This document shows positions 41,322 to 49,658 of a DNA stretch of 64,000 nt, piece after piece. The translations under genes and the position numbers were made by a program. The notes beneath the pieces are model-generated. The model searched no databases. It was not told the origin of the DNA and saw nothing but the letters and a program-made list of their open reading frames with translations. Origin of the DNA: Haloferax marinum (GTDB taxonomy: Archaea > Halobacteriota > Halobacteria > Halobacteriales > Haloferacaceae); contig NZ_WKJQ01000001.1 of assembly GCF_009674625.1 (NCBI RefSeq), positions 1 through 64,000 on the forward strand. Direction: 5' to 3'. The first letter of the stretch is position 1. Each line of letters starts with the position of its first letter.

Positions 41322-43199
41322 GTGGCAGACGTGACGACGTGTACATATTTTGAATCGGCACACTGGAACGAGCGACTTCGAGTGCACGTTGACACGGCGT
41401 GGACGATCGAGACGGTCCTCTACTCGGTTAGTGAGGTCGAAGATCCCGAGGCGACGCTTCAGACCGTTGCCGAGACGCTCACCGACGGGGAGATGTCGGA
41501 GTTACTCGAAACGCCGGTCTCGACCGTTCTCGACCACCCAGAATGTCCGCTAGACATCACGACAACGACTGCCGTAGACGTGTGGGAAGAGACGGTCGAC
41601 CTCCCGGAGACGTGTGAACGGACTGTGGTCGAAGACGGTCTCTGCGCAATCCACACGCCGGCAGACCACGGTTGCAACACCGAAGGGGTCGTGCAACAGG
41701 TCGAAAGCGGCCAAACGACGTTCGTGGGAGGTCGATTCGACACGCTCGACTTTTCCGACCAACGGCTCAGTACAGACGATGCCTCGACACTCGACTTCGG
41801 GTTCTCGACAGTGGGCGTGGTCGATTTCTCGGGGAGCATCGTCGAAAACGACCTCTCGTTCGATGGCGCGCGCCTCGGACAAATAGACGCGATGGATGCG
41901 AAGTTCGTCGGAAACGTTTCGTTCGTCCTGGCTGACCTCGGTGTCGACGACGGTGAAAAAGAACTCCAGTTCGGAGACAACTTCGCACAGTTCGCGGGTG
42001 ACGTACGGTTTCACGAAGCGACGTTCGAGCGGAAAGCCGACTTCAAACACGCCCGGTTCCACGGGGCGACGAATTTGAGCGTGGCGACGTTCCGGAAGGA
42101 CGCGATGTTCAACGGTGCAACGTTCGACCGCGACGCGATATTCATGGGGAGTCGGTACGATGGAAAGGCCGACTTCAGTAAAGCGGTCTTCCACGGGTTG
42201 GCAGACCTCGTCGCCCGTTTCCGGTTCAACGCGATGTTCAACTACACTCGTTTCGAGTCACGGGCCAACTTCAGTGACAGTCACTTCGCTGGAAAGGTCG
42301 ACTTCTGGGCAACGGTCTTCGGTGGGAAGGCGACGTTCGACTACGTCGAGTTCGACGGTTACGTCAGTGCCAAAGAGGTTCGGTTCGAAGACGCGACGAG
42401 TTTCGAGGGCTCTTCGTTTCAGGAGGTCACGTTCGACAGTCCTCTCACGGTCGAGACGTTGAACCTGGCGCGGACCACGATTTCAGACGGCCGGTTCACG
42501 TTCGACCCGGACGTGCATGCAGTGGTCGATTTGACCAAGGCAACGTTTGGTGACGTCGATGTCGAGTGGAATCGCCCCCACGAGGAGTCACCACTCGAAC
42601 GGCTCCATTTCGACCGAACCACCTTCGACGGTTTCGATTTTTCAGCGTATCACGACGGCCTCAGTGCCAACTGGGATTTCATCCGCCCCTCGATGCTGGG
42701 AAGAGACACCGACAAACCGGAGGTTCGCGAAGAGACCTTCCTCAAGGCCAAGAACGGGGCCAAAGCGGTAGGTGATGACCGGGCAGCAAGCGAGTTCTAC
42801 CTCCGTGAGATGCGGGCACGGCGAGACGGATATTGGACCGTGATGTTTGGAACCGGCCCGTTGAAAAAGCGCGCTGCAGCAGGAACGAAATGGGCGGGGA
42901 ACCGCTTTTTCGACATGGTGAGTGGGTACGGAGAACGACCCTCGAGAACTGTACTCACCTCGGTTGCTGCGGTGTGTCTCTTCGCGGGCGCGTACTGGAA
43001 CCTCGGCATGGAACTGCCAGGGGAAAGCGTCGCGTCATATCTGACGTTCAGTTTCCAGACGTTCGTCGCACTCCTGTTTGGTGGTGTCCCCGAGGCACAA
43101 CCGGTCGTAATCCGGTTCGTCGTGGCAGTCGAGGCGTTCACGGGCGCGTTCGCGATCGCACTGTTCGTGTTTGGCCTGACGCAGACGATGCGACGGTAA
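41322..43199 (+). CDS. Pentapeptide-repeat protein with C-terminal membrane domain
   Basis: A 625-residue protein. The first 120 residues hold two cysteine-containing segments (HPECPLDI and CERTVVEDGLCAIH). Residues about 130-440 form a pentapeptide-repeat right-handed beta helix, visible as runs of A(D/N)xxF-type units (RFHEATFERKADFKHARF, NATFRKDAMFNGATFDRDAIF, ADFSKAVFHGLADL). A helical linker follows (FLKAKNGAKAVGDDRAASEFYLREMRARRDG). The last 85 residues have two helices (VLTSVAAVCLFAGAYW and VVAVEAFTGAFAIALFVFGL) around FSFQTFVALLFGGVP, resembling a two-helix ion channel without a clear TVGYG filter. The start is GTG. Function unknown. Confidence 0.82.
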   Translation: MADVTTCTYFESAHWNERLRVHVDTAWTIETVLYSVSEVEDPEATLQTVAETLTDGEMSELLETPVSTVLDHPECPLDITTTTAVDVWEETVDLPETCERTVVEDGLCAIHTPADHGCNTEGVVQQVESGQTTFVGGRFDTLDFSDQRLSTDDASTLDFGFSTVGVVDFSGSIVENDLSFDGARLGQIDAMDAKFVGNVSFVLADLGVDDGEKELQFGDNFAQFAGDVRFHEATFERKADFKHARFHGATNLSVATFRKDAMFNGATFDRDAIFMGSRYDGKADFSKAVFHGLADLVARFRFNAMFNYTRFESRANFSDSHFAGKVDFWATVFGGKATFDYVEFDGYVSAKEVRFEDATSFEGSSFQEVTFDSPLTVETLNLARTTISDGRFTFDPDVHAVVDLTKATFGDVDVEWNRPHEESPLERLHFDRTTFDGFDFSAYHDGLSANWDFIRPSMLGRDTDKPEVREETFLKAKNGAKAVGDDRAASEFYLREMRARRDGYWTVMFGTGPLKKRAAAGTKWAGNRFFDMVSGYGERPSRTVLTSVAAVCLFAGAYWNLGMELPGESVASYLTFSFQTFVALLFGGVPEAQPVVIRFVVAVEAFTGAFAIALFVFGLTQTMRR

Positions 43200-43275
43200 C
43201 CACCGAGAGGGAGTCTCGGGACAGATGGTTCGCTGAGGCCGCGCGTAGGTTCGACTACGACGCTTTCGCCGGGGG

Positions 43276-43962
43276 CTACAGTTCGACCCGCCGAATCACC
43301 TCGACGTCGTCGAGAGCGTACTCCGTGAGCGGGAGCGACACGAGTTCGAACGCGGAGATGGTCGTCGTCGGAACGTCGACCGCTCGGTTCTGTTCGACCC
43401 ACGACAGCGCGCGCTCGAATCCCGCAGTGGTCTCGAAGTGCGCGAGCGAGACGTGTGGGACGTAGTCGTCGCCTTCGTACTGAAACCTCGGCACGTCGTC
43501 GAGTGACCGAATACGGTCGTGAATACACCTGAACTGACCGTGAGCGTGTGGTTCCGCGAAGACGACCGACGGGAACGCGTTGAGTCCCCGAATGGAGACG
43601 TCGAACGGGTCGATATCCGCCGTCACGTCTTCGATTCTGTCTGCGACGGTATCGAGCGTCTCAGCAGTGATTTCGTCGGGTTTCTCACCAGACTCGCTCG
43701 GCCCGAAGCCGACGAGTTTGAGCGTCACGTGGAGCGTGTCCTCGTCGTCGAGCGAGACACCCGGAATCGACCCGAGTTCGCTGCGAAGGGGTGAGAGTGC
43801 ATCGAGAACAGCGTCGTCGTCGATACGCACCCAGCAGATGTACTCCTCGGAGAGACCACGTGCACGCTGGTCGGCAACGCTACCGCTCTGGAGGATAGGG
43901 TCGGTCGTCTGTGTTCGCGACCAGACGGCGTCGTAGTCGGGAGAAGACGAATCCTCGGTCAT
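43276..43962 (-). CDS. 2'-5' RNA ligase/cyclic phosphodiesterase family protein
   Basis: A 228-residue 2H-superfamily protein. The two catalytic HxT/S motifs are LHVTLKLVGFG (about residue 86) and PHVSLAHFE (about residue 186). The flanking strands and VLDALSPLRSELGSIPGV fit the LigT fold. Members join or open 2'-5' or 2',3'-cyclic phosphates on RNA, and the cellular role is usually unclear. The N-terminal 45 residues (TEDSSSPDYDAVWSRTQTTDPILQ) are haloarchaea-specific. The ATG at 43962 is preferred over 43989 because MTEDSSSPDYD looks like the natural start. Confidence 0.85.
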   Translation of the reverse strand: MTEDSSSPDYDAVWSRTQTTDPILQSGSVADQRARGLSEEYICWVRIDDDAVLDALSPLRSELGSIPGVSLDDEDTLHVTLKLVGFGPSESGEKPDEITAETLDTVADRIEDVTADIDPFDVSIRGLNAFPSVVFAEPHAHGQFRCIHDRIRSLDDVPRFQYEGDDYVPHVSLAHFETTAGFERALSWVEQNRAVDVPTTTISAFELVSLPLTEYALDDVEVIRRVEL

Positions 43963-44018
43963 CTTCGGGGAGAGGCCCCGAACGGGCAAAAAGATGAGGA
44001 GGAAGTCTGGATTAGGAC

Positions 44019-46181
44019 TTAGAACTGCTCGGCCGCGGCGTCGAGGACTGCTTCGAGGGCCTCGTCGCGTGCGCCCGAGAGGAACTCGATGCGGCCTTCA
44101 CGGATGCCAGCGGCGGCGAGGCCGGCGGCAGGTGCCTTTTCGACGGCCGACTCGACGACTGCGCGGAAGTCGAGTGCGCCCGTGGCACGCAGGTAGAGTT
44201 CGTCGGTGCCGAGCGTGACGGTCACGAATCGGTCACCGTCGCGGGTGCGGCGGTGGAGTTCGTCGACGAGGAGTTCCGTCGGCGGGAAGTCGAAGCGGTG
44301 ACTGTAGGCGTCGGAGTCGAGGACTGCGACGGAGATCCCGTCGACCTCGCGGTGTTCGAGGTTCGCCTGTGCCGTCTCGATTTCGTCTTCGAGTTTGATG
44401 CGGAACTGTTCGGAGACGTGGCCAGCGAGGGCCTCGTCGGCGTCGAACAGGAGGTCGGCGATGAGTTCGCGCTTGTCCTGGTACGACTGGTAGTAGGCTT
44501 CGAGTGCGATGGCCTCGCGGAGTTCGCGGACGAGGTCGGCGTCGAAGCCGTGGTCTGCAGCGAGGTCGAGATACTGCTGTGGGCAGTTCTCCCAGTAACT
44601 GACTGCGGGGAGGTGCGAGACGTCGTCGCGGACGTCGTCGTTGATGGCGGCGGCGAGCGTCGCGGTCAGCGCACCAACGGAGAGGTCGCTCGCGTCGGCA
44701 CCTTCGCGGGCCGGGTTGACGAGCACGTCGACTTCGTCGACGACTTCCTCGTCTGCGGGAGCGGCGTCGACGACGACGCGCTCTGCTCCGTAGACACCGA
44801 GCAGGCCGAGACCGTCGAGCGATTCGGCAGTCGAACCCGCACCGAGGAGAAGCACGAGTGGCAGTTTCTCGTCGTGGCGGTCACGGTCTTCGAGCATCCG
44901 CGTCACGTCGTTCGTGGCGGCGTCCATGCCGTAGACGGCCTCTTCGAGCGGTCGGCGAGTGAAGTAGTGGTACTCTGCGTCGTCGCGAGGGTGTTCTGCG
45001 CGGATGAGCGGGAGCACAGCACGTTCGACGGCCGCGCCGGCGACGTAGCCGTCTGCGGTCGCCGTGTGACGGACGACGATGGGGCGCGATTCGAGGACTG
45101 CACGGCGAATCGCTTCGGCGGCGTCGAGCAGCGACTTGCCGACGGAAGCGACCGGTTCGTGCTCGACGAGCGGGGCGATGGCCTCGGGTCGTGCCTCGTC
45201 GGAGAGAGCGTCTGCGAGACGCTGAGAGACCGTCTCGGCCTCGTCGCCACCGAGAATGGTCAGTTCTTCGGTCTCGATTTGGAGTTCGCCGCGGCGGCGT
45301 TCGACTTCGCCGTCGATGCGGACGAAGTCACCCACTTCGACGCTGGGGTACGCGCGGACGCCTGCTTCGACGAAGGCGGCACAGTCGGCAACGGCCGTCT
45401 CGTCGCGGAGTTCGAACACCGTCGGGCCGCCAGTCTGACGGACGCTGGCGATCTCGCCCTCGACGCGGACGACGTCGCCGACGTGGTTCTCGATGTCGTC
45501 GAGTGGCACGCGTTCGATGTCGGCCGCTTCTTCGGTCTCGACTTCGGGAGCGGGTTCGGCTTCGACGGCCTCGTCGGCCTCGTCGGCCTCAGACTCTGCG
45601 ATGTCGTCGACGACGTCTTTGGCGGTCGGCGCACGACCTTCGGCAGACTCGTCGGCGGCCTCAGTGGCCTGTTCTGGTTCCGGTTCTGGTTCCGGTTCTG
45701 GTTCCGGTTCAGGTTCGGGTTCAGGTTCCGACTCTTGTTCGACGGAGTTCGTCACCGCGCCGGCGGGCTTTGTCTTCTTGCCCGCGACTGGCTTCGTCTT
45801 GATGACTGCCGAACCGCCGCGGCCACGTTCTTTCTCGATGGGTTCGCCGTCGTGGTCGCCGTCGGGGTCGTGAATGCGAGCGCCGCGGAACTCGGATTCG
45901 GTCTCTCGAATCGACCAGCCGAGGTCCACGTTACCGTTGTCGCGGACGTTCTTGACCTGGACGAACACGTCGTCGCCTGGTTCCCAGGTGAGTGATTCTA
46001 AGCGTCGGTCGAGTTCGCTACGGTGAAGTAATCCAGTGACGTTGGGTGCGAGGTCCACGAAGACACCGAAGTCGGCGTACCCGTCGACGGTGCCTTTGTA
46101 GAAACGGCCGGGGACGAGTTGGTGGGGACTATTGCCCCGGAACTCGAACCAGACGTCCTCCTCGTGCGTAATCCAATCCAT
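44019..46181 (-). CDS. DHH-family protein with S1 and OB nucleic-acid-binding domains
   Basis: A 720-residue protein. The N terminus is an S1 domain (GRFYKGTVDGYADFGVFVDLAPNVTGLLH). An unusual Glu-Pro-rich stretch (EPEPEPEPEPEP near residue 160) leads to an acidic linker. An OB fold of the tRNA-anti kind (VGDVVRVEGEIASVRQTGGPTVFELRDET) spans about residues 235-310. The remaining 390 residues resemble DHH/RecJ-like phosphoesterases (HTATADGYVAGAAVERAVLPLIRAEHPRDD, LVLLLGAGSTAESLDGLGLLGVYG), but the DHH motif itself is altered. Similar haloarchaeal proteins are called RecJ-like or DHH RNA/DNA-binding. Start is ATG 46181 (MDWITHEED). Confidence 0.8.
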   Translation of the reverse strand: MDWITHEEDVWFEFRGNSPHQLVPGRFYKGTVDGYADFGVFVDLAPNVTGLLHRSELDRRLESLTWEPGDDVFVQVKNVRDNGNVDLGWSIRETESEFRGARIHDPDGDHDGEPIEKERGRGGSAVIKTKPVAGKKTKPAGAVTNSVEQESEPEPEPEPEPEPEPEPEPEQATEAADESAEGRAPTAKDVVDDIAESEADEADEAVEAEPAPEVETEEAADIERVPLDDIENHVGDVVRVEGEIASVRQTGGPTVFELRDETAVADCAAFVEAGVRAYPSVEVGDFVRIDGEVERRRGELQIETEELTILGGDEAETVSQRLADALSDEARPEAIAPLVEHEPVASVGKSLLDAAEAIRRAVLESRPIVVRHTATADGYVAGAAVERAVLPLIRAEHPRDDAEYHYFTRRPLEEAVYGMDAATNDVTRMLEDRDRHDEKLPLVLLLGAGSTAESLDGLGLLGVYGAERVVVDAAPADEEVVDEVDVLVNPAREGADASDLSVGALTATLAAAINDDVRDDVSHLPAVSYWENCPQQYLDLAADHGFDADLVRELREAIALEAYYQSYQDKRELIADLLFDADEALAGHVSEQFRIKLEDEIETAQANLEHREVDGISVAVLDSDAYSHRFDFPPTELLVDELHRRTRDGDRFVTVTLGTDELYLRATGALDFRAVVESAVEKAPAAGLAAAGIREGRIEFLSGARDEALEAVLDAAAEQF

Positions 46182-46281
46182 TGGATTTAGCAAACAACCC
46201 CTAACTAAAACGATTGTCGAAAAGCGCTCAGGCTAGACAGACGCGCGTGTGACCCAAATTCTGGGGGTCGACCCGTGAAAA

Positions 46282-46884
46282 CTACGCCAGAGAGAGCGCC
46301 GCGACGAGATTCGAAAACGCCCGAAATCCGCCGAATGCGTAGCCAAAGACGACGCCTGCCGGGACAGCAGACCCCAGCGCCGCCTTGGCGAGCGACGTCT
46401 GGTGGACTTCGCTGATGCCGATTGCAAGCAGTGTGGCACCATACACCGCACAGACGAGGCGCAGTCCTGGCAGCGGAACGCTGGCGAGTGCACACGGTGC
46501 GGCGGCGTACGCGATGACCTGCACCGTCTCGCTCACCCCCGCTCGTCGCGAGAGAAGCGGGATGAGAAGCGCCGTCTGAATCGCGGCCGTCAGGTGAAGC
46601 AACGCCGGTGCGACGAACAACGCGACGACGAGGAGCGCAACCACCGCAGAGATGACGGGACCACCCTCGATGGCGGGTATCGACGCCGGGACGAAGGCGT
46701 ACTGGAGGCCCTGATAGACGAGCGCGACGGCGATGGCGAACAAGAGCCCCGGTGCTTGGTCGCCGGGGGCGACACCGTCACGGAAGAACTGACGGGGGCG
46801 GACGAGGACGGCGACCCACGCACGAAGGATGCCGGTGACGCCACGGTCACGGCCTTCTCGGGGAGTTTCGACCCAAGTAGTCAC
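46282..46884 (-). CDS. YIP1 family membrane protein
   Basis: A 200-residue membrane protein with about five helices and a YIP1-like layout: a short cytoplasmic start (TGILRAWVAVLVRPRQFFRDGVAPGDQAPGLLFAIAVALVYQGLQY), then AVVALLVVALFVAPALLHLTAAIQTALL, and VSETVQVIAYAAAPCALASVPLPGLRLVCAVYGATLLAIGISEVH. The motif RPRQFFRD near residue 30 and VIAYAAAPCALASVPLPG in the middle are typical of archaeal YIP1-like proteins. No function is known. It lies eight bases after the thymidine kinase gene on the same strand. Confidence 0.8.
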   Translation of the reverse strand: MTTWVETPREGRDRGVTGILRAWVAVLVRPRQFFRDGVAPGDQAPGLLFAIAVALVYQGLQYAFVPASIPAIEGGPVISAVVALLVVALFVAPALLHLTAAIQTALLIPLLSRRAGVSETVQVIAYAAAPCALASVPLPGLRLVCAVYGATLLAIGISEVHQTSLAKAALGSAVPAGVVFGYAFGGFRAFSNLVAALSLA

Positions 46885-46892
46885 GCTAGCCT

Positions 46893-47480
46893 CTAGTCAC
46901 GCCGGAGTGTATGACAGTTCCGGCATCGGGCCTCGTAGGACTCTTCGGCACCGACGAGAATCGTCGGGTCGTCAACGTGGGCGGGTTCGCCGTCGATGAG
47001 GCGTTGGTTCCGCGACGCGGGTTCCCCGCAGATGGTACAGATTGCCTGTAACTTGTCGACGTACTCCGCGAGTGCCATCAGTTGTGGGAGTGGTTCGAAC
47101 GGTTCAGCGCGGAACGTCTGGTCGGTTCCAGAGACGACGACGCGCTTCCCGTCGGCCGCCAGTTGCTCGCAGACGTCGACTAACTCGGTAGAGAAGAAGT
47201 TCGCTTCGTCGATGGCGACGACGTCCTCCCCGTTGAGTTCGTCGACGATTTCCCAGACGTCCTCACCCTCGGACGGGACGATACTCGCTTCCCACGAGCG
47301 CCCCGCGTGCGACCCGACGGTCGTCTCGCCGTATCGGTCGTCGAGTGCAGGTTTGAAGACGGAAATCTCCTGGCCGGCGATTTCCGCCCGCCGAAGGCGT
47401 CGAAGCAGTTCCTCTGTCTTCCCCGAGAACATGGACCCAGAGATGACCTCGATCCATCCACTCTGCGTGATGGCGTGCAT
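46893..47480 (-). CDS. tdk: Thymidine kinase
   Basis: A 195-residue type II thymidine kinase that phosphorylates deoxythymidine for salvage. The P-loop is ISGSMFSGKTEELLRRLRR (GSMFSGKT, about residues 15-22), the Walker B-like segment is VVAIDEANFFSTELV, and FRAEPFEPLPQLMALAEYVDKL is the lasso region. The zinc site is CTICGEPA and CRNCHTL (four cysteines). Length and motif order are normal. The promoter is upstream of 47480, next to the 21-bp repeat gap. The YIP1-like gene follows eight bases downstream. Confidence 0.95.
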   Translation of the reverse strand: MHAITQSGWIEVISGSMFSGKTEELLRRLRRAEIAGQEISVFKPALDDRYGETTVGSHAGRSWEASIVPSEGEDVWEIVDELNGEDVVAIDEANFFSTELVDVCEQLAADGKRVVVSGTDQTFRAEPFEPLPQLMALAEYVDKLQAICTICGEPASRNQRLIDGEPAHVDDPTILVGAEESYEARCRNCHTLRRD

Positions 47481-47630
47481 ACGTCCAGAGGGAGACAGGC
47501 AGGGTCAAAACGATTGTTCATCTCCGGTGACCATCACAGTAGACTGACAGTCTGTCGTGGTGTAGTGTCGAAACCGTCGAACACGAACACCGGCCGTAGT
47601 CCGGGCCTAACACGACGAGAATAGAGAACG

Positions 47631-47702
47631 CGAGAGTCGGTATCTCGTGGCCGAGGGTCGGTATCTCGTGGCCGAGGGTCGGTATCTCGTGGCCGAGAGT
47701 CG
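47631..47702. repeat. 21-bp tandem repeat, three copies
   Basis: The unit CGAGGGTCGGTATCTCGTGG plus C repeats at 47631-47651, 47652-47672 and 47673-47693, with a nine-base fourth copy. Only the first differs (GAGAG). It lies directly downstream of the flavin reductase stop codon (47708-47710, minus strand) and fills most of the gap to the tdk promoter. Confidence 0.93.
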
Positions 47703-47707
47703 TGTCT

Positions 47708-48286
47708 TCAGTCGTCGGCACCAACGTTCTCGTCGCTCTCGAACGTCGATGGTTCGGGTTCGATGTTGGCGTACTGGACGGTGTCGCGGCCGAGGCGTTC
47801 GATTCGGTCACGCAGGTCGTCGTCTGTGAGTTCGTCTCCATCGAACTTCGACGAGACACGTGGAATCGCGGCCTGGTGCGGGAGTACCCACGCGTTCAGC
47901 GACCGGCAGACAGACCGAAGATGGTCGAGCGCCGTGACGGGGAACGACCCGCCGGCGACGGCGAGGAGACCGACCGTCTTGTGGCCGAACTCGTCGAACC
48001 CGCAGTAGTCGAGGGCGTTCTTGAGGACACCCGAGTACGACCCGTGATACACTGGTGTCGCGAGGATGACTGCGTCTGCCTCGTCGACTTTCCTGACGAA
48101 CGCGGCCGAGTCACCTTGTTCGTCGTAGTCGGCGTTCAGCGGCGGGAGGTCGTACTCACGGAGGTCGATGAGTTCGGTGGTCGCACCGACGTCCGCCGCG
48201 CCGTCGAGGGCGTACTGGAGCGTCATTCGAGTGAAACTGTGGTCGCGGAGACTGCCCGAAATGGCGACCACGTGTGTCTGGTCCAT
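47708..48286 (-). CDS. NADPH-dependent FMN reductase family protein
   Basis: A 192-residue flavodoxin-fold protein. The phosphate loop is VVAISGSLRDHSFTRMTLQYAL and the flavin-binding segment is ADAVILATPVYHGSYSGVLKNALDYCGF, followed by KTVGLLAVAGGSFPVTALDHLR. These are the marks of NADPH-dependent FMN or quinone reductases. The C-terminal 40 residues are acidic. The start at 48286 (MDQTHVVAISGS) is preferred over 48298, the next upstream ATG. Immediately after its stop codon lie three copies of a 21-bp tandem repeat. Confidence 0.85.
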   Translation of the reverse strand: MDQTHVVAISGSLRDHSFTRMTLQYALDGAADVGATTELIDLREYDLPPLNADYDEQGDSAAFVRKVDEADAVILATPVYHGSYSGVLKNALDYCGFDEFGHKTVGLLAVAGGSFPVTALDHLRSVCRSLNAWVLPHQAAIPRVSSKFDGDELTDDDLRDRIERLGRDTVQYANIEPEPSTFESDENVGADD

Positions 48287-48384
48287 GTGCACTCTCATCG
48301 GGCCGGGGGTAAAAATGCCGTCGGCCAACTGCACGGGTGCCACACGGGCACAACAGGCAGGTTCCTCGGCGACGAAGGTGTCGT

Positions 48385-48726
48385 ATGAACGTCGTCTTCC
48401 ACGTGTCCAGCGGGACCCTCGCAGAAGTACGCCACGCGACGAACAACGTCCGAAACCTCCTCGGAGACGAGACGACCGAGACCGAGACGGTGACGCTCCT
48501 CGCCAACGGTGATTCAGTCTACTTCTTTACCGCAGACTCACCCATCGCCGACTCCGTCGAATCGCTCGTCGAAGTAGGTGTTCGCGTTCGAGTCTGCCGA
48601 AACTCTATCACGGGACGCGACATCGACGCCGGTGAACTCGTGGAGGGAATCGAACTCGTCCCGTCGGGTGTGGGTGAGGTCGTAAAGCGACAGGCCGCGG
48701 GCGATGCGTACGTGAAAGTGCCGTGA
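48385..48726 (+). CDS. DsrE family protein
   Basis: A 113-residue protein of the DsrE/DsrF-like family (sulfur relay fold). MNVVFHVSSGTLAEVRHATNNVRNLL starts the fold, VTLLANGDSVYFF holds the conserved loop, and VGVRVRVCRNSITGRDID has the single cysteine near residue 73, which in some family members accepts sulfur. The C-terminal GVGEVVKRQAAGDAYVKVP is typical. A role in thiol transfer or redox sensing is possible but unproven. ATG 48385 fits the family; the frame is open upstream without conservation. It is convergent with mutY, six bases apart. Confidence 0.85.
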   Translation: MNVVFHVSSGTLAEVRHATNNVRNLLGDETTETETVTLLANGDSVYFFTADSPIADSVESLVEVGVRVRVCRNSITGRDIDAGELVEGIELVPSGVGEVVKRQAAGDAYVKVP

Positions 48727-48731
48727 CCGAA

Positions 48732-49649
48732 TTATCGACGAAGTTGAACAGTCGTCTCGTCGTCGCGTTCCGCGAGTTCGACCAAGCCGTCGTCGGCCAA
48801 GTCCGCGAGCAGTCCGCGAAGCCACTCCTCGCCGGTCTTACCGCCGTAATCCACCCGAACACGTGGACCGAGTTTTTCTAAGGTCAACTCGTCGTACTCG
48901 CCCAGAATCCGCACTACCCGTCCGCGCATCTGCCGTCTGCTCCCTTCGAACTTCGGCTGTGTCGGCACGTCTGGAGCGGTGAAATCGCCCGTCTCGTAGG
49001 CGTGGCAGAACTGTCGCCACGGACACCCGGATTCGTCACACGTCGGCGTCTTTCCGCAGGCCACCCCGCCGAGTTCCATGATGGCGTTGTTCCAGACACG
49101 AGATTTCCCGTCGGGCATGAGTTCCGACGCTGCCGACTCGAACGCCACGTCGTCGTCTGGGACGGCGAACGCTCGGTGGAGGACGCGCTTGACGTTGGTA
49201 TCGACGACTGCGTCGCCGTTGTTGAACGCGAAAGAGGCGACTGCGTTGGCGGTGTACGGGCCGACGCCCATGAGTTCCGAGAGGCCGTCTGGAGACTGCG
49301 GATACTCGCCGTCGAAGTCCTCTACGACCTGCTGTGCGGCCTCGTGGAGATACTTCGCCCGGTTGTTGTAGCCGAGACTGTGACTCGTCCAGAAGGCGAC
49401 GACGTCCGCTCTGTCGGCGTCTGCGAGGGCCGTGACTGTCGGCCACTCGTCGAGGAACGCCTCCCACGCTTCGACGACGCGCCCGAGTTGGGTCTGTTGG
49501 CTCATCACCTCGGAGACGAGAATCTCGTAGGGGTCGTCGGTACGCCGCCACGGGAACTCCCGGTGGTCGGCTTCGTACCACTCGACCAGCGCCGTCTGGA
49601 CTGCGTTGCGGTCGAGGTCGGAGGGGAGTGGAGACTCCGCGTCGCTCAT
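48732..49649 (-). CDS. mutY: A/G-specific adenine glycosylase
   Basis: A 305-residue DNA repair glycosylase that removes adenine mispaired with 8-oxoguanine. YEILVSEVMSQQTQLGRVV holds the catalytic glutamate. The helix-hairpin-helix is LSELMGVGPYTANAVASFAF, followed by GDAVVDTNVKRVLHRAF with the catalytic aspartate. The iron-sulfur cluster cysteines are CGKTPTCDESGCPWRQFC with spacing C-x5-C-x4-C-x5-C, shifted from the textbook C-x6-C-x2-C-x5-C pattern. The C-terminal domain (KFEGSRRQMRGRVVRILG, GKTGEEWLRGLLADLADDGLVEL) is the haloarchaeal form. A Tat lipoprotein gene follows upstream on the same strand. Confidence 0.93.
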   Translation of the reverse strand: MSDAESPLPSDLDRNAVQTALVEWYEADHREFPWRRTDDPYEILVSEVMSQQTQLGRVVEAWEAFLDEWPTVTALADADRADVVAFWTSHSLGYNNRAKYLHEAAQQVVEDFDGEYPQSPDGLSELMGVGPYTANAVASFAFNNGDAVVDTNVKRVLHRAFAVPDDDVAFESAASELMPDGKSRVWNNAIMELGGVACGKTPTCDESGCPWRQFCHAYETGDFTAPDVPTQPKFEGSRRQMRGRVVRILGEYDELTLEKLGPRVRVDYGGKTGEEWLRGLLADLADDGLVELAERDDETTVQLRR

Positions 49650-49658
49650 CGCCCCGGC

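Noticed and set aside
44253..45995. 580-codon plus-strand frame over the S1/OB/DHH gene
   Set aside because: Shadow of the minus-strand gene, rich in phenylalanine, arginine and aspartate from the Glu-Pro repeat DNA.
47647..47829. Small repeat protein from the 21-bp array (VAEGRYL units)
   Set aside because: The frame is open only because the unit is a multiple of three; it overlaps the flavin reductase gene antisense and has no ribosome-binding site or upstream promoter.
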